This document shows positions 24,395 to 33,956 of a stretch of 64,000 nucleotides of DNA, piece after piece. The notes under the pieces are model-generated. The model searched no databases, was not told the DNA's origin, and was given only the letters and a program-made list of their open reading frames with translations. Position 1 is the stretch's first letter; the number at the start of each line of letters is the position of its first letter. The stretch is from Carya illinoinensis. Taxonomy: Eukaryota; Streptophyta; Magnoliopsida; Fagales; Juglandaceae. The stretch is taken from the NCBI RefSeq assembly GCF_018687715.1, contig NC_056766.1, positions 45,300,933-45,364,932 on the forward strand, in the 5' to 3' direction. The position numbers and the translations under genes are program-made.

Positions 24395-24832
24395 TTACAT
24401 AAACTTGAGATTCTTAGCCTCATGTTTGAGACGCTCATTCTCTTCATACAATATCATATCATTCTTATCCATGGGAACCGGCAAGCGGAATGAAGAATCT
24501 AATAAAGATTTCAACTGTTTATTCTTCTGTCGAATGATTCCTTCCCTTGTGTGAGACTCTTGAACAATTTGTTGAAGTACAACAATTTGTTCTTTGAGCT
24601 TTTCAACTTCATGATTTCTGACTTGTAGCCGCTGGAAAAAAGCAACAATAGAGGAAGAGTAGCGAGTCCCAAGACTCACCAAGTCATAGATAGCATCAGA
24701 ATCTGACTTATTAGCCATATTATTATTTTTTTGCTGTAACATGGCACCAATGGCAGCTGCAGAAAGGACAGGAGATTGAGGTGCAGAATGCCTCATGGAT
24801 GGATCTAGAGAAATGTTAGAAGAATGAGCCAT
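24395..24832 (-). CDS. Antisense coiled-coil ORF in the SIRE 3' region, 145 aa
   Basis: An intact frame opposite to pol, between pol and the 3' LTR. It starts MAHSSNISL and has DSDAIYDLVSLGTRYSSSIV, then a heptad-like coiled-coil (about residues 70-115) and a Leu/Glu/Lys-rich end closing NLKFM. A TATA-like TATAAAA lies on the minus strand at 24937-24943, about 105 bases before the ATG. A close homologue with the same TATA spacing is at 33494-33898 in the CACTA element. I do not recognise the family. It is not the env-like ORF known downstream of pol in SIRE elements, which is in sense. The upstream extension of the open frame to 24979 lacks support in the homologue. It could be a captured host gene or a transposon accessory protein. 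Confidence 0.65.
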   Translation of the reverse strand: MAHSSNISLDPSMRHSAPQSPVLSAAAIGAMLQQKNNNMANKSDSDAIYDLVSLGTRYSSSIVAFFQRLQVRNHEVEKLKEQIVVLQQIVQESHTREGIIRQKNKQLKSLLDSSFRLPVPMDKNDMILYEENERLKHEAKNLKFM

Positions 24833-25385
24833 TGAGAAAAGAATAGAAGGCTTAAAACGAGAATGTTGAAGGAATGCAGATGAGTTATAGAGATGAGAAG
24901 AAAACTTGATGCAGATTGGATGAACTTTAAGACTGATTTTATAGAGATAGCATAAGGAACCAGACGAGCTATCATCCAAGTCAAAAAGTAATGTTTTTTT
25001 TTATCGGTGAAAATGACATTTTTTAGAAACTCGGAACCTTCAATCTCGTTTGTCAACAACATCAGGCGATTTTTTTTAAATCTCCAACCACACTTGTCAG
25101 GTCACGGACGGATCTAATTTTTTTTCAACTATCTACAATGTCTACTAACGCACCATTTTCTTCAGTCTATTTACTTGTTGCGGATCCTTTTTAATGATGC
25201 CAAAAGGGGGAGAAGTGTTAGACTAGAACATTAATATTGTTTGAATTGTTAAACTTGTTATATATGCTTGGAATTATATTCATACTTTTGCTTAAAAAAC
25301 TAACGCACATTCTCAGGGGGAGCTTAAGTATTAATACAGGTTTCAGGTTCTATCAAGTATTTGTCATCATCAAAAAGGGGGAGAT

Positions 25386-26721
25386 TGTTGAACCCAAGGT
25401 TTCAAGTTTTGTGTAATTATATATCTACACATGGATTTTGATGATAACAAATTAATTCAAAGAATAAAGGAGTCTCAAGCTCAAGTTATCTACACAATGG
25501 AATTAAGCACATCAAGGAAATAAGCATGAGCAAGAAGGGAACAAGTTCACATTAAAGTTATAGAGTAATGTTGTAAATCTCTTAAATTCAAAATTAGGAT
25601 TAAGGCTCAAAATTAATATTTTATCATAAAGCATTAAAATACATTTTCCACATGTGCATGAATATTTTGAAAATTAAATTTGAAAATTTTGAAAGATAAT
25701 TGATTGTCATCTTTCACATGTGCATACCTTGATTAAAGGGTTGAACTTTGAAAATATTAAAGATGATTGATTGTCATCTTTCACATGTGCATGTTTTATT
25801 TGAATATTTTCAAAAGTGATTGATGCTTTTTTAGACTTATACAAAAGGTAGATGATTTTGTTTGAAAAATTTGAAAAGTAAAGTGTGCTCCTTTTGTCAT
25901 ATGCAAAAAGTAAAAGATTAGGTTTGAATTTTTGAAAAAAAGAAAGTATGCTCCTTTTGTCATATGTCAAAAGTAAATGATTAGGTTTGAAGTTTTTGAA
26001 AAATGAATGATGTTGTCTTTGACAATTGAAAAGGAAGAACCTTTTATTTGAATTTTTTGAAAAAGTGAATGATGTTGTCTTTGACATGTGAATCTTTTTA
26101 AATTTGAATATGAAGTCTCATATGCCTATAAATAGATCATTTGAGAGCTTCACATTTACAACATCCAGAGCATACAACATTCATTCAAAGCTTTCATTCT
26201 CTCTTCTCTAAGCATTGAGCCTTAATTCTTGTTCATTTTGAGAGATATAGTTTGCGCTGTATTGTTCTTATTTCACTCATTGATGAGTGTTTTCTGATAA
26301 CCCACCCACTATCAGCTCTTGTATCAGAAAAAGGGTGTGTATAACCCTTATGCATGTAGAAAGTATTCTACACGAGGAATAGTTGAATCACCACGTGTAA
26401 GGTGATTGCAAGTGTAGAGGGTGTTCTACACGGATCCTTTGTAGCGGTATTGTTCAAAGGTGTAATAGGTTTCTATCTCCACCTGAAGGAGATTAAATAG
26501 TGAATTCGGGAATCCTCAAGGGGTAGCTTGAGGCGAGGACGTAGGCAGTGGGGCTGAACCTCGTTAACATACTGAGTTTGCTTCTCTCTTACCCTTACTC
26601 TTTATATTTATTGCTATTTCATATTTTGTTTATATTTTATATTATATATTTGATTTATAATTGTTATTTTTTTAATACAACTCAATTCACCCCCCCTCTT
26701 GTGTTAGTCATCTGGGCAACA
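25386..26721 (+). repeat. SIRE-type element, 3' LTR
   Basis: Preceded by the polypurine tract AAAAAGGGGGAGAT. Longer than the 5' LTR by small indels, including about 9 bp near 25866. Confidence 0.95.
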
Positions 26722-27133
26722 ATATGGGAGTGTGAAGTGGAATGATGTGAATTGGTACTAAATATTGAAGTGATATGTTGGCTGAGATTATTGTTGGTGT
26801 GTATGAAGCTTGAAAGAACATTTGTATATTGATATTAACAGCTAGACAGACTTTGTTGAAAGTGGTTTTTGCATTTCATTGTTGTGTTGGTTATTGTGTA
26901 TTGAATTTTAATGGACGGTGGTTTATTGCATTTTATGGTTGCATTGGTTTGTATATAACTTTTTATCTTATATTAGGCAATTATTTATGATAGTTTTTGC
27001 CCTAGTCCCATCTGTTTTTGCTTTTACAATTTTACTTTTCTAAATTCTTTTAGCATTTGCCTCAAAAACAATTCGCGGCAAATACTTTTTTTTTTTTGGC
27101 CAATGGAAGTTTTTTGGGGCAAATGTTGTAGTG

Positions 27134-27598
27134 GGTAATATTAATACCCACCAATACCTCTCATAATAATTTCTCTTATTCCCACATTATCGAAAATGGA
27201 TGTGCTTTTACAACGAGTTTTATTGGCTCTTGCCACTAGATGTGTCATGGAAAAATATAGGTATTGCTCACGAATTAAATCTTTCGTGGGCTATAATACT
27301 TTTTATGGTGAGCTTCACGCCATGAGTTTCCCATGTAACATTTTGTGGGAAAATGGTTTTTCTCCCAAAAAGTCTGCTTTTTGCCTAGCAATCCAACTTT
27401 TTAATTGTTTCATTTTAAATTTCAGCATACCCTCCAAGCTGCACACCATGATTGGAGTTAGGATAATTGTATTAGTCTAGAGTACCATAATTATTGCATC
27501 CACTGATCAGTCTCATGATAATTGCATGATGTCCCACATGTACCGTCTCATGATATGCTTTTTAAAACCATAACGCTAGAAATGGGTACGTATAAGAA

Positions 27599-27637
<39 letters not shown>

Positions 27638-28000
27638 TTGATGCAATATAAGAAGAAATTGTTGGGTAGGGTCTTCCTTTGGCGTTTCTCGTCCTTAATG
27701 TGACTTGACTCTATATTACAGCCAAAGAATTACCGGCCATGACATTTTTTCAGTTATTAAAATAATTTAATTTAAACCAATCATTCTTTTATATTTATAG
27801 TATGCTAGGCGTGTTAACACTCCCCACATTTTTAACGCCAACATGTAAAATATTTAATTCAAAACTTTTTCATAATGAAGAATGATGAATTTAATGGTTT
27901 AGTTAGTACTTTTTAATTTAGGCCAACATATAAAATATTTTTAATTTTTGAAGATATCTTTTGAAGTTAATTCTAATAGATATACCATATTAAATAAAGA

Positions 28001-28038
<38 letters not shown>

Positions 28039-28049
28039 ATGTAATCAAA
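27134..28049. other. Intergenic, no supported gene
   Basis: Contains an (ATT)n run at about 27598-27638 and an (AT)n run at 28007-28036. Text at 27300-27380 (GTGGGAAAATGG, CCATGAGTTTCCCATG) loosely resembles, inverted, the left end of the candidate CACTA-like element at 14945. No coding motif found in the frame at 27196-27480. Confidence 0.45.
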
Positions 28050-28424
28050 TAATTCATGTTAAAATTTTACTAGTTACATCCTATTTAAAAAGTGAGAAAT
28101 GATATTTGCAGTCGTGAGTGTTCTAGCGCTGTACAATCATTTTGAAAAAAGTAAATAAATATGGGACCCACTTAAAAAGAAAATTAATATTTCAATAGTG
28201 AATTTTTTCAAAACAACTGCACGATACTTGCACACTTTACGACTGTATATAGAATTACTCTTAAAAAATAAATTTGATAAGATTGATTTAAGTGAAAAAA
28301 TAAACTGAATTTTCTATCAGTCTTTGAATCTGGACCATTCGTCCAGTGAAATTTTCACAGAACGTAAACCAAACTCCGGACGGGCCCCTCGTTTGCAAAT
28401 CAAAGCCCTGTATAGAGCTGTGAA
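28050..28424 (+). other. Segmental duplication, copy B, distal upstream piece
   Basis: Matches bases 1-373 nearly base for base and ends in the GAA that became the CACTA target-site duplication. The sister sequence continues uninterrupted at 371-380 in copy A, while here it resumes at 46295, across the 17.87-kb CACTA element. An (AT)n run at about 28007-28036 lies just before it. Confidence 0.93.
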
Positions 28425-28800
28425 CACTACAACAAAAAACATTTTTTGGGACGAAATTACTTTGGGACGAATTGGAAATCGTCCCAAAAAGTGGGATTTT
28501 GGAACGAAATTTGAATTTCGTTCCAAAATGACGACGGTTATGCCAGACCGTTCGAACGCGTTCGAACGGTATTCTTAGGGACGAAAATTTTTGTCCCAAA
28601 TAAGTTAACCGTTCGACCGTTAATGATTAACCCTTCGAACGTTTAATTTTTACCGTTTGAACGTAATATTGGCGAGATAGGCAAAAATATTTTGGAGGGA
28701 AATAGATAAACCGTTCGAACGGTTAATATTAACCGTTCGAATGATGCATATTCACCGTTCAAACGTTATGTGAATCGGTCGAACGGTGACAGAGTTTTAA
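28425..28800 (+). repeat. Left TIR and subterminal repeats of the CACTA element
   Basis: The terminal 28 bp match the right end. Inside follow inverted copies of a GGGACGAAATT / AATTTCGTCCC-like unit, and then from about 28547 many copies of a palindromic CGTTCGAACG motif and its variants in both orientations. In En/Spm, TnpA binds short subterminal repeats. These are the obvious candidates by position, but the binding is inferred. Confidence 0.85.
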
Positions 28801-29011
28801 TTTTTTAAGTTTTTTGCCAAATTATATTTAGATTAACTAGTAATTATAAAAAATTGGTTAATTAAATAATATGAATAATCGAAATTAAGAATTAGTTTAG
28901 AAAATATAAAACAATACTATTTCATATAACTTAAATACTGAATTTACAAAACACAAAATATTGTCCATACAAAAAACAGGAAATAAATAAATAAAATTGA
29001 TCATAAAGTAA

Positions 29012-30220
29012 TTAAGACCCCAAGTCTTTGCACACTTTCTCGACTGCAGCTATACATTCCTCTATTTGTGTCAGTCGAGTACTGATGGTGACCTGAGTCG
29101 CAGACATGGCAGCAAACTCTGTACGAAGCTCAGACACAACAAAATGGATCTCCATACGCACTGCATCGATCACTGCTGATGTCTGCTCGCTGATCGCTGC
29201 ACGCACTATGTCAGCCATCTCCTCACGAGTAACACTGTGGACTGATGCCTCGGCCCGTGTAGATGTCTCTGCAGCTGCAGCTGAGACTCCATGATCTCCC
29301 GGCTGTGCATCTCCGTGAGGATCAACTGGTTCTGGAACATGTGCACGAAAACGCAGTCTCGAGTGTCCCGTGCTGCGTGAGAGGGTGGTGCTGTTTATCG
29401 GTCCCATCGGCTCCCGTTTACGCTCAGCAACATCTGGCACAACACCAGCACATAGTAGATATCGGGTGATCAGGACTCCGAATGGTAGTATATCCATCGA
29501 AATGTACCGAGATTCTGATCGAATCCTATCGAATATATACCCCACCAAGTCGATAGGAATGCCACGAGCGACCCGTATCATAAATTTCGTCCGATCAATG
29601 CCAACTTCTGTCTTGTGCTGCCGAGGGTCAATGTTATTGGCAATTATCAAATTTAATATCTTAAAGAAAGAAGATGAATCTGCCTGTTTGATGCTCTTCG
29701 TCCCGTCATACGGTGGAGCATCTGGACCGACAACCAAATCCCTCACCTCGTGATCAGCAAGGGTATCGACCTCATCAGTATAAACTGATGCCTCCTCCTC
29801 AGCTGTCTCCGCTTCAACTGAAGGATCAGACTCTCTAGGCACCACATTCGGATATGCATCTGGCAGCCTAGGAATACCGAGATGCTCAGCAAGTCCATCT
29901 CGTGAAAATACAACGGGTACTCCTCGGACAGTGATACTGTAGGCCCCAGAATCATCTGCGCTGGCACTGCCGAGTTCTCTATAGAACTCAGCAACAATGT
30001 CAATGTAGGAGACTGGCTCCCATGCTTCCTCCCGTTCATCCAAGATAGGTCCCCAACCACGATCACTGAATATTGAGGGCAATGAATGACCCTCCCAGAG
30101 AAGACTCTGGAAATCAGAAATCTTCACTGGTTGCTCCAGTGAAACTGTCCTCTCCCGAACTGGACCACTACTACTCTCACCAAGATTGCGTCGCTTACGT
30201 GCCGGTCTAGAAGTAGACAT
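29012..30220 (-). CDS. Accessory protein, putative plant transposon protein type, ~402 aa
   Basis: An intact frame opposite to the transposase genes. The basic N-terminus is MSTSRPARKRRNLGE. The central part (ISDFQSLLWEG, FYRELGSA, YSITVRGVPVVFSRDGLAEH, LGIPRLP, then FFKILNLIIANNIDPRQHKT and DLVGYIFDRIRSESRYISMD) has the layout of the 'putative plant transposon protein' domain found in many plant repeat-derived proteins. This is my recognition of a pattern, not a database hit. The C-terminal 80 residues look like a helical coiled-coil (VRMEIHFVVSELRTEFAAMS). The frame also offers an earlier Met at 30229; MSTS is preferred because MII lacks support. Role unknown. The absence of any stop suggests recent activity or constraint. 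Confidence 0.72.
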   Translation of the reverse strand: MSTSRPARKRRNLGESSSGPVRERTVSLEQPVKISDFQSLLWEGHSLPSIFSDRGWGPILDEREEAWEPVSYIDIVAEFYRELGSASADDSGAYSITVRGVPVVFSRDGLAEHLGIPRLPDAYPNVVPRESDPSVEAETAEEEASVYTDEVDTLADHEVRDLVVGPDAPPYDGTKSIKQADSSSFFKILNLIIANNIDPRQHKTEVGIDRTKFMIRVARGIPIDLVGYIFDRIRSESRYISMDILPFGVLITRYLLCAGVVPDVAERKREPMGPINSTTLSRSTGHSRLRFRAHVPEPVDPHGDAQPGDHGVSAAAAETSTRAEASVHSVTREEMADIVRAAISEQTSAVIDAVRMEIHFVVSELRTEFAAMSATQVTISTRLTQIEECIAAVEKVCKDLGS

Positions 30221-30457
30221 TATAATCAACCTGAAATTTAAAATTACAAACTAGATATATAACATTAACAAGAAAAATACAATAAAGAACTATTTACAGT
30301 AGTTTGAAACAAACAGCAATTTAATAATATTTGATATTCTGAACAACATTATCAACAATAAATATATTTCTCAATATCAATATTAATAATATAAATATAA
30401 TATTAAAAAACGTTCGAACGTTTACTGTAACGGTCGAACGGTTAAAGACAAACCGTT

Positions 30458-32774
30458 TGATGAAGCGCTAAAACTGCATGATTAAATTACTTAAGTGAAT
30501 AAATTGTTTAATAAAAAAATAATTTAAGTACTTAATTATGCAATAGATCACAATACTTGAGTCAATTGATAATTCTGATATTCTTAGTGCTTTTGAAGAT
30601 TTATAATGCAATTATTTCACATGAAAATAAATATTTCAATTTTATTTCTCTTATAACAGGAAAGGTTTGGAAGAGAAATGGAAGAATCGAGAAAAGCCCA
30701 AAGAGCAAGGTGTGGAAGAATGTGAGAAGAAGAGTAGATGAATTTTGAGACTAAACATTTCTTCAATATTGGGCTTGATGGGCTTGCTAGTAGCTAGACA
30801 GGAACCTTTGCTGGGAGTGCTGGGCTTCGAGAGATTGAGAGAGAGATCATCTGGGTTTCTTTTGTTATTTTTCTGTTTTTCTTTCTTTTGGTTGTTGAGG
30901 TGCAGACCGTAGGAGGCCCTCTCTTCAGTTATTTTATTTTATTGTTTTTTCCTTAGTTTGAGCTGAGTGGTAGTCGGCGTGAGGTTGAAAGCAGAACTGA
31001 AGCTCACACATGCAGAAAACTTGGGACCACAGCAGCTCACACATGCAGAAAACTTGGGAGCATCATCACTCACGGATGGAAAGTAGCAGAACCAAGCACA
31101 TGGCTGGGCGACAACTTGATTCTCTCTTTACTTTGCTGAACATGGCCTGAACATGGTAGGATGCTGGAACTCACGCACGCTGAAGAGATCAATAAACCTG
31201 CAGCAAAGAAACTCACACGGACGGACATCACACACTCGGAAAATAGGAGCAATGCAGCTCATGCATCATTTCGTTGGAAAGCAGGAACACACCGAATATA
31301 TCATGCTGGACGCAGCACGTTGCAGGAGAAGAATGGGAGGTAGCAGAGGATTATTCGGTTTCAACTTTTGGCTTGTGAAGCTGAGAGATGGAAGCACTCA
31401 GACGTGCAGCAGGTCAGCAGAACAGCTGGCCCTCAGCTTTGTCAGAAGAGATCACGCTGGCACCAAATGGAGATCAGATGCTGACTGCTGAAGCATTGAG
31501 GATTCGGTTTTAGCTTTTGCATGGAAGCACGTTGAAAACAGCAGGTTTTATTCCTTTTGTTGGTTCTACAACAGTACATGGATATGCGCTGGATCGTTGA
31601 GGACGCTGGGCGGAAGCTTTTATTTATTATTTCTCTGCTTCTTTTGTGAGGCATTCGGGGTTCAGTAGCTTAGTTTAGGAGCTCTTAAGTTTTTTTTCTT
31701 TCTTTCATCTCGTAGAGTAGCTTAGCTTAGATTTTATTTTCTTTCATTTGTTTTCTTTTTCGTTTAAGCTAAGAGTTGAGTAGCTTAGTTTGTATTTTTA
31801 TTTTCTTTCTTTTGTTTTAGTTTTTGCGCAACAAGTTTATTTTTCTTGCACCTTCTCTTTTTTTATTTGGCAACAGCAGTAGCTTGGCTTGGAGTTTATT
31901 ACTTTCTTTCATTTTCATTCGGTGTTGCAGCAGTTTTATTTTTATTTCATTTTCATTTTAGACGGTATCTTTATTTTTATTCGGCTGCTTCTTCATTTTA
32001 TTTTTCATGGTTGCTCTTCATTCTATTTTCTGCAATTTACGTTTCAGTTCTTATTTTAGTATTTGTTCTCCTGCGGGAAGTGGCAACATCTTTAGGATTT
32101 ATCTCATTCGGATATTTTCTCAGGTTTTGTCATGACTCAATTTAGATTTATTTTTATCGCTAGAAAGATCATGTGTAGTTAATTTTAGAAACTTGGGTAG
32201 TGGAACGAAGCTTGATTTGTTTTGGATTCTAGATCGATGCAATATTTTGTTGTTAATTGTTGATTTTACTACGTTACTAGTCAGATTTAAATTGAAAACA
32301 GATTGCGACTCTTGCTCTTGTTTTGTTGTTGACGTAAGGCACAACAAAAGCTTGAAAACTATCAAGGCCTCTCTCAGTTGTTTGTTAATGTGTGTTTGAC
32401 TAGTAAAGTAGAGAATCCCTTAGAAAAAAAAAAAAAAAAAAAAAAAACTTGAGCATAACTTTTTATCTTCCGTTTATCAATGCCTTGACTGGATTGTTAA
32501 TCGAGAAAATTATCTAGAATCTGAAATAAAGAGAGTCTCATACCCAACCCAAGTGTTCGTTAATTTGTTTGTTTTAGAAACTCTAAGTTCAACTTCAATT
32601 ATCTTCTTGCATTGCATTTGAATTTTATTTTCATCTCTCATACTTGATTCATTTGTTACGCACAAATCTCTTGTACGCTCTGATAACCCATTGTCCCTGT
32701 GGAATACGATCCTGGACTTATCCTTGATACAACTTGACACTTCTACACTTGGAAGCACACTCGACCATGAGTCA
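30458..32774 (+). mobile_element. Tat/Athila-type Ty3/gypsy LTR relic inside the CACTA
   Basis: The right edge is secure. The text GAATACGATCCTGGACTTAT then GACACTTCTACACTTGGAAG and a CA end at 32774 is followed after a short gap by TGGCGCCGTTGCCGGGGA (32781-32798). That is the primer-binding site characteristic of Tat/Athila-type elements (tRNA-Asp). The left edge is a guess at TGATGAAGCGC (30458), where the CACTA motif cluster stops. No matching 3' LTR was found before CACTA sequence returns at about 34568, so the element is truncated. Poly-A at 32425-32448. Frames inside are unassigned. Confidence 0.6.
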
Positions 32775-32780
32775 AGTTTT

Positions 32781-32798
32781 TGGCGCCGTTGCCGGGGA
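32781..32798 (+). other. Primer-binding site of Tat/Athila type
   Basis: TGGCGCCGTTGCCGGGGA, complementary to the 3' end of plant tRNA-Asp, as in Tat and Athila lineages. Confidence 0.85.
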
Positions 32799-33030
32799 CA
32801 ACTGGCGTTTATCAGAGCATTCCTCTACTGCTGAGAGGACGTTGTGGAGCTGTGAACCTTTTCACAGCCTGGGTGACATCTAATCTTTTTCCCTTCTCTC
32901 TGTTTATTTTTCATGGTCTTTGATTATCTGCTCTTTTTGTGTAAATTCTTTCGTTTCTCTTGCATCATTGAGAACTATGTCTCTCACTAGTTGAGGGGTG
33001 TGGACTGAAGAAAACGGTGCGTTAGTAGAC

Positions 33031-33243
33031 ACTGTAGATAGTTTAAAAAATAATTGGATCCGTCCGTGATCTGACAAGTGTGACTGTAGATAGTTGAAAA
33101 AATAATTGGATCCGTCCGTGATCTGACAAGTGTGACTGTAGATAGTTGAAAAAAATAAATGGATCCGTCCGTGATCTGACAAGTGGCTGGAGATTTGAAA
33201 GTTAAAAAAATAGTTGGATCCGTCCGTGACCTGACAAGAGTGG
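33031..33243 (+). repeat. Four ~52-bp tandem repeats before the coiled-coil ORF
   Basis: Four units start near 33031, 33083, 33135 and 33186, each holding GGATCCGTCCGTGA followed by TCTGACAAG or CCTGACAAG. The SIRE element has one unit of the same sequence on its minus strand near 25085-25140. So the array expanded in, or contracted from, one lineage of this shared block. Confidence 0.88.
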
Positions 33244-33380
33244 CTGGAGATTTGAAAAAATCACCTGATGTTGTTGAAAAACGTGATTGAAGGCTCCGAG
33301 TTTCTAAGAAATGTCATTTCACCGAAATCACATTGCTTTTTGACTTGGATGATAGCTCGTCTGGTTCTTTGTGCTATCTC

Positions 33381-33387
33381 TATAAAA
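33381..33387 (+). promoter_or_regulatory. TATA-like box of the coiled-coil ORF
   Basis: TATAAAA, about 107 bases before the ATG at 33494. The homologous unit in the SIRE element has the same box about 105 bases before its ATG. Conserved spacing supports a real promoter. Confidence 0.55.
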
Positions 33388-33493
33388 TCAGTCCTGAACT
33401 TCATCAAATCCGCATCAAGCTTTCTTCTCATCTCTATAAACTCATCTGCATTCTTTCAACATTCTCGTTTTTAAGCCTTCTATTCTTCTGTCA

Positions 33494-33893
33494 ATGGCTC
33501 ATTCCTCTGCATCTCAACCTCCTGTCCTTTCTGCAGCTACCATTAGTGCCATGTTGCAACTAGAAAATAATAGTATGGCTAATAGGTCAGACTCCGATGC
33601 CATTTACGACCTGGTGAGTCTTGGGACTCGCTACTCATCCTCCATTGTTGCTTTTTCCCAGCGGGTACAAGCCAAAAACCAAGAGGTTGAAAGGCTTAAA
33701 GAACAAATCGTTGTACTTCAACGAATTTCTCAAGAGTCTCACATAAGGGAAGGAATCGAACGGCAGAAGAATAAACAGTTGAAGTCTCTTTTAGATTCTT
33801 CATTCCGCTTGCCAGCTCCCATGGCTAAGGATGACCTGATGTTGTATGAAGAGCATGAGCGTCTCAAACTTGAGGCTAAAAACCTCAAGTTTA

Positions 33894-33898
<5 letters not shown>
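33494..33898 (+). CDS. Coiled-coil ORF, 134 aa, homologue of the SIRE antisense ORF
   Basis: An intact frame starting MAHSSASQPP. Shares DSDAIYDLVSLGTRYSSSIV, EQIVVLQ, KNKQLKSLLDSSFRLP and the ending EAKNLKFM with the ORF at 24395-24832 minus. It is shorter near the N-terminus by about 11 residues. The middle is a predicted coiled-coil (residues about 58-105). The stop is followed at once by an A run of about 50 bases (33903-33952), which may mark a retroposed transcript end or later slippage. Function unknown. It lies downstream of the Tat/Athila PBS and could be a gag-position accessory product of a non-autonomous retroelement. A chance frame is unlikely, since both diverged copies stay open. 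Confidence 0.65.

Positions 33899-33956
<58 letters not shown>

Larger units (their letters stand above)
18340..26726 (+). mobile_element. SIRE/Maximus-type Copia retrotransposon, defective
   Basis: The left LTR (18340-19663, 1324 bp) and right LTR (25386-26721, 1336 bp) begin TGTTGAACCC and end GGGCAACA. TSDs ATATG lie at 18335-18339 and 26722-26726. Both LTRs carry a TATA box (CCTATAAATAG near 19070) and differ by scattered substitutions and small indels, so the insertion is older than the Copia at 38589. Long LTRs, two CCHC knuckles, the RT text and several polypurine tracts (near 25203, 25313 and 25373) fit the SIRE lineage. The PBS and the first part of gag are missing: gag sequence begins directly at 19664. 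An antisense ORF occupies the interval between pol and the 3' LTR. Confidence 0.93.
14945..27133. mobile_element. Candidate second CACTA-like element, carrying the SIRE insertion
   Basis: The left edge CACTACAAGAAATTTAGC at 14945 abruptly interrupts TNL intron homology. A right edge ending GGGGCAAATGTTGTAGTG stops at 27133. Both ends are followed inward by GTGGCAAATACTT or GCGGCAAATACTT blocks (near 15000 and 27080), which suggests subterminal repeats. Only the outer 8 bp are inverted matches and the flanking triplets (AAT left, GGT right) do not form a TSD, so the pairing is uncertain. Outside the SIRE element the interior is about 3.8 kb (14945-18339 and 26727-27133). It has no recognisable transposase. 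The frame at 15279-15599 is proline/serine-rich and unassigned. Confidence 0.35.

Noticed and set aside
28317..28599. Overlapping frames across the left CACTA boundary
   Set aside because: They read through the near-palindromic GGGACGAAATT subterminal repeats and the duplicated flank; no domain.
32781..32798. A tRNA gene
   Set aside because: It matches only the complement of a tRNA 3' end, as a retroelement primer-binding site does; no cloverleaf around it.
33031..33243. CRISPR-like regular repeats
   Set aside because: The whole 52-bp unit repeats, with no unique spacers, in a plant transposon.
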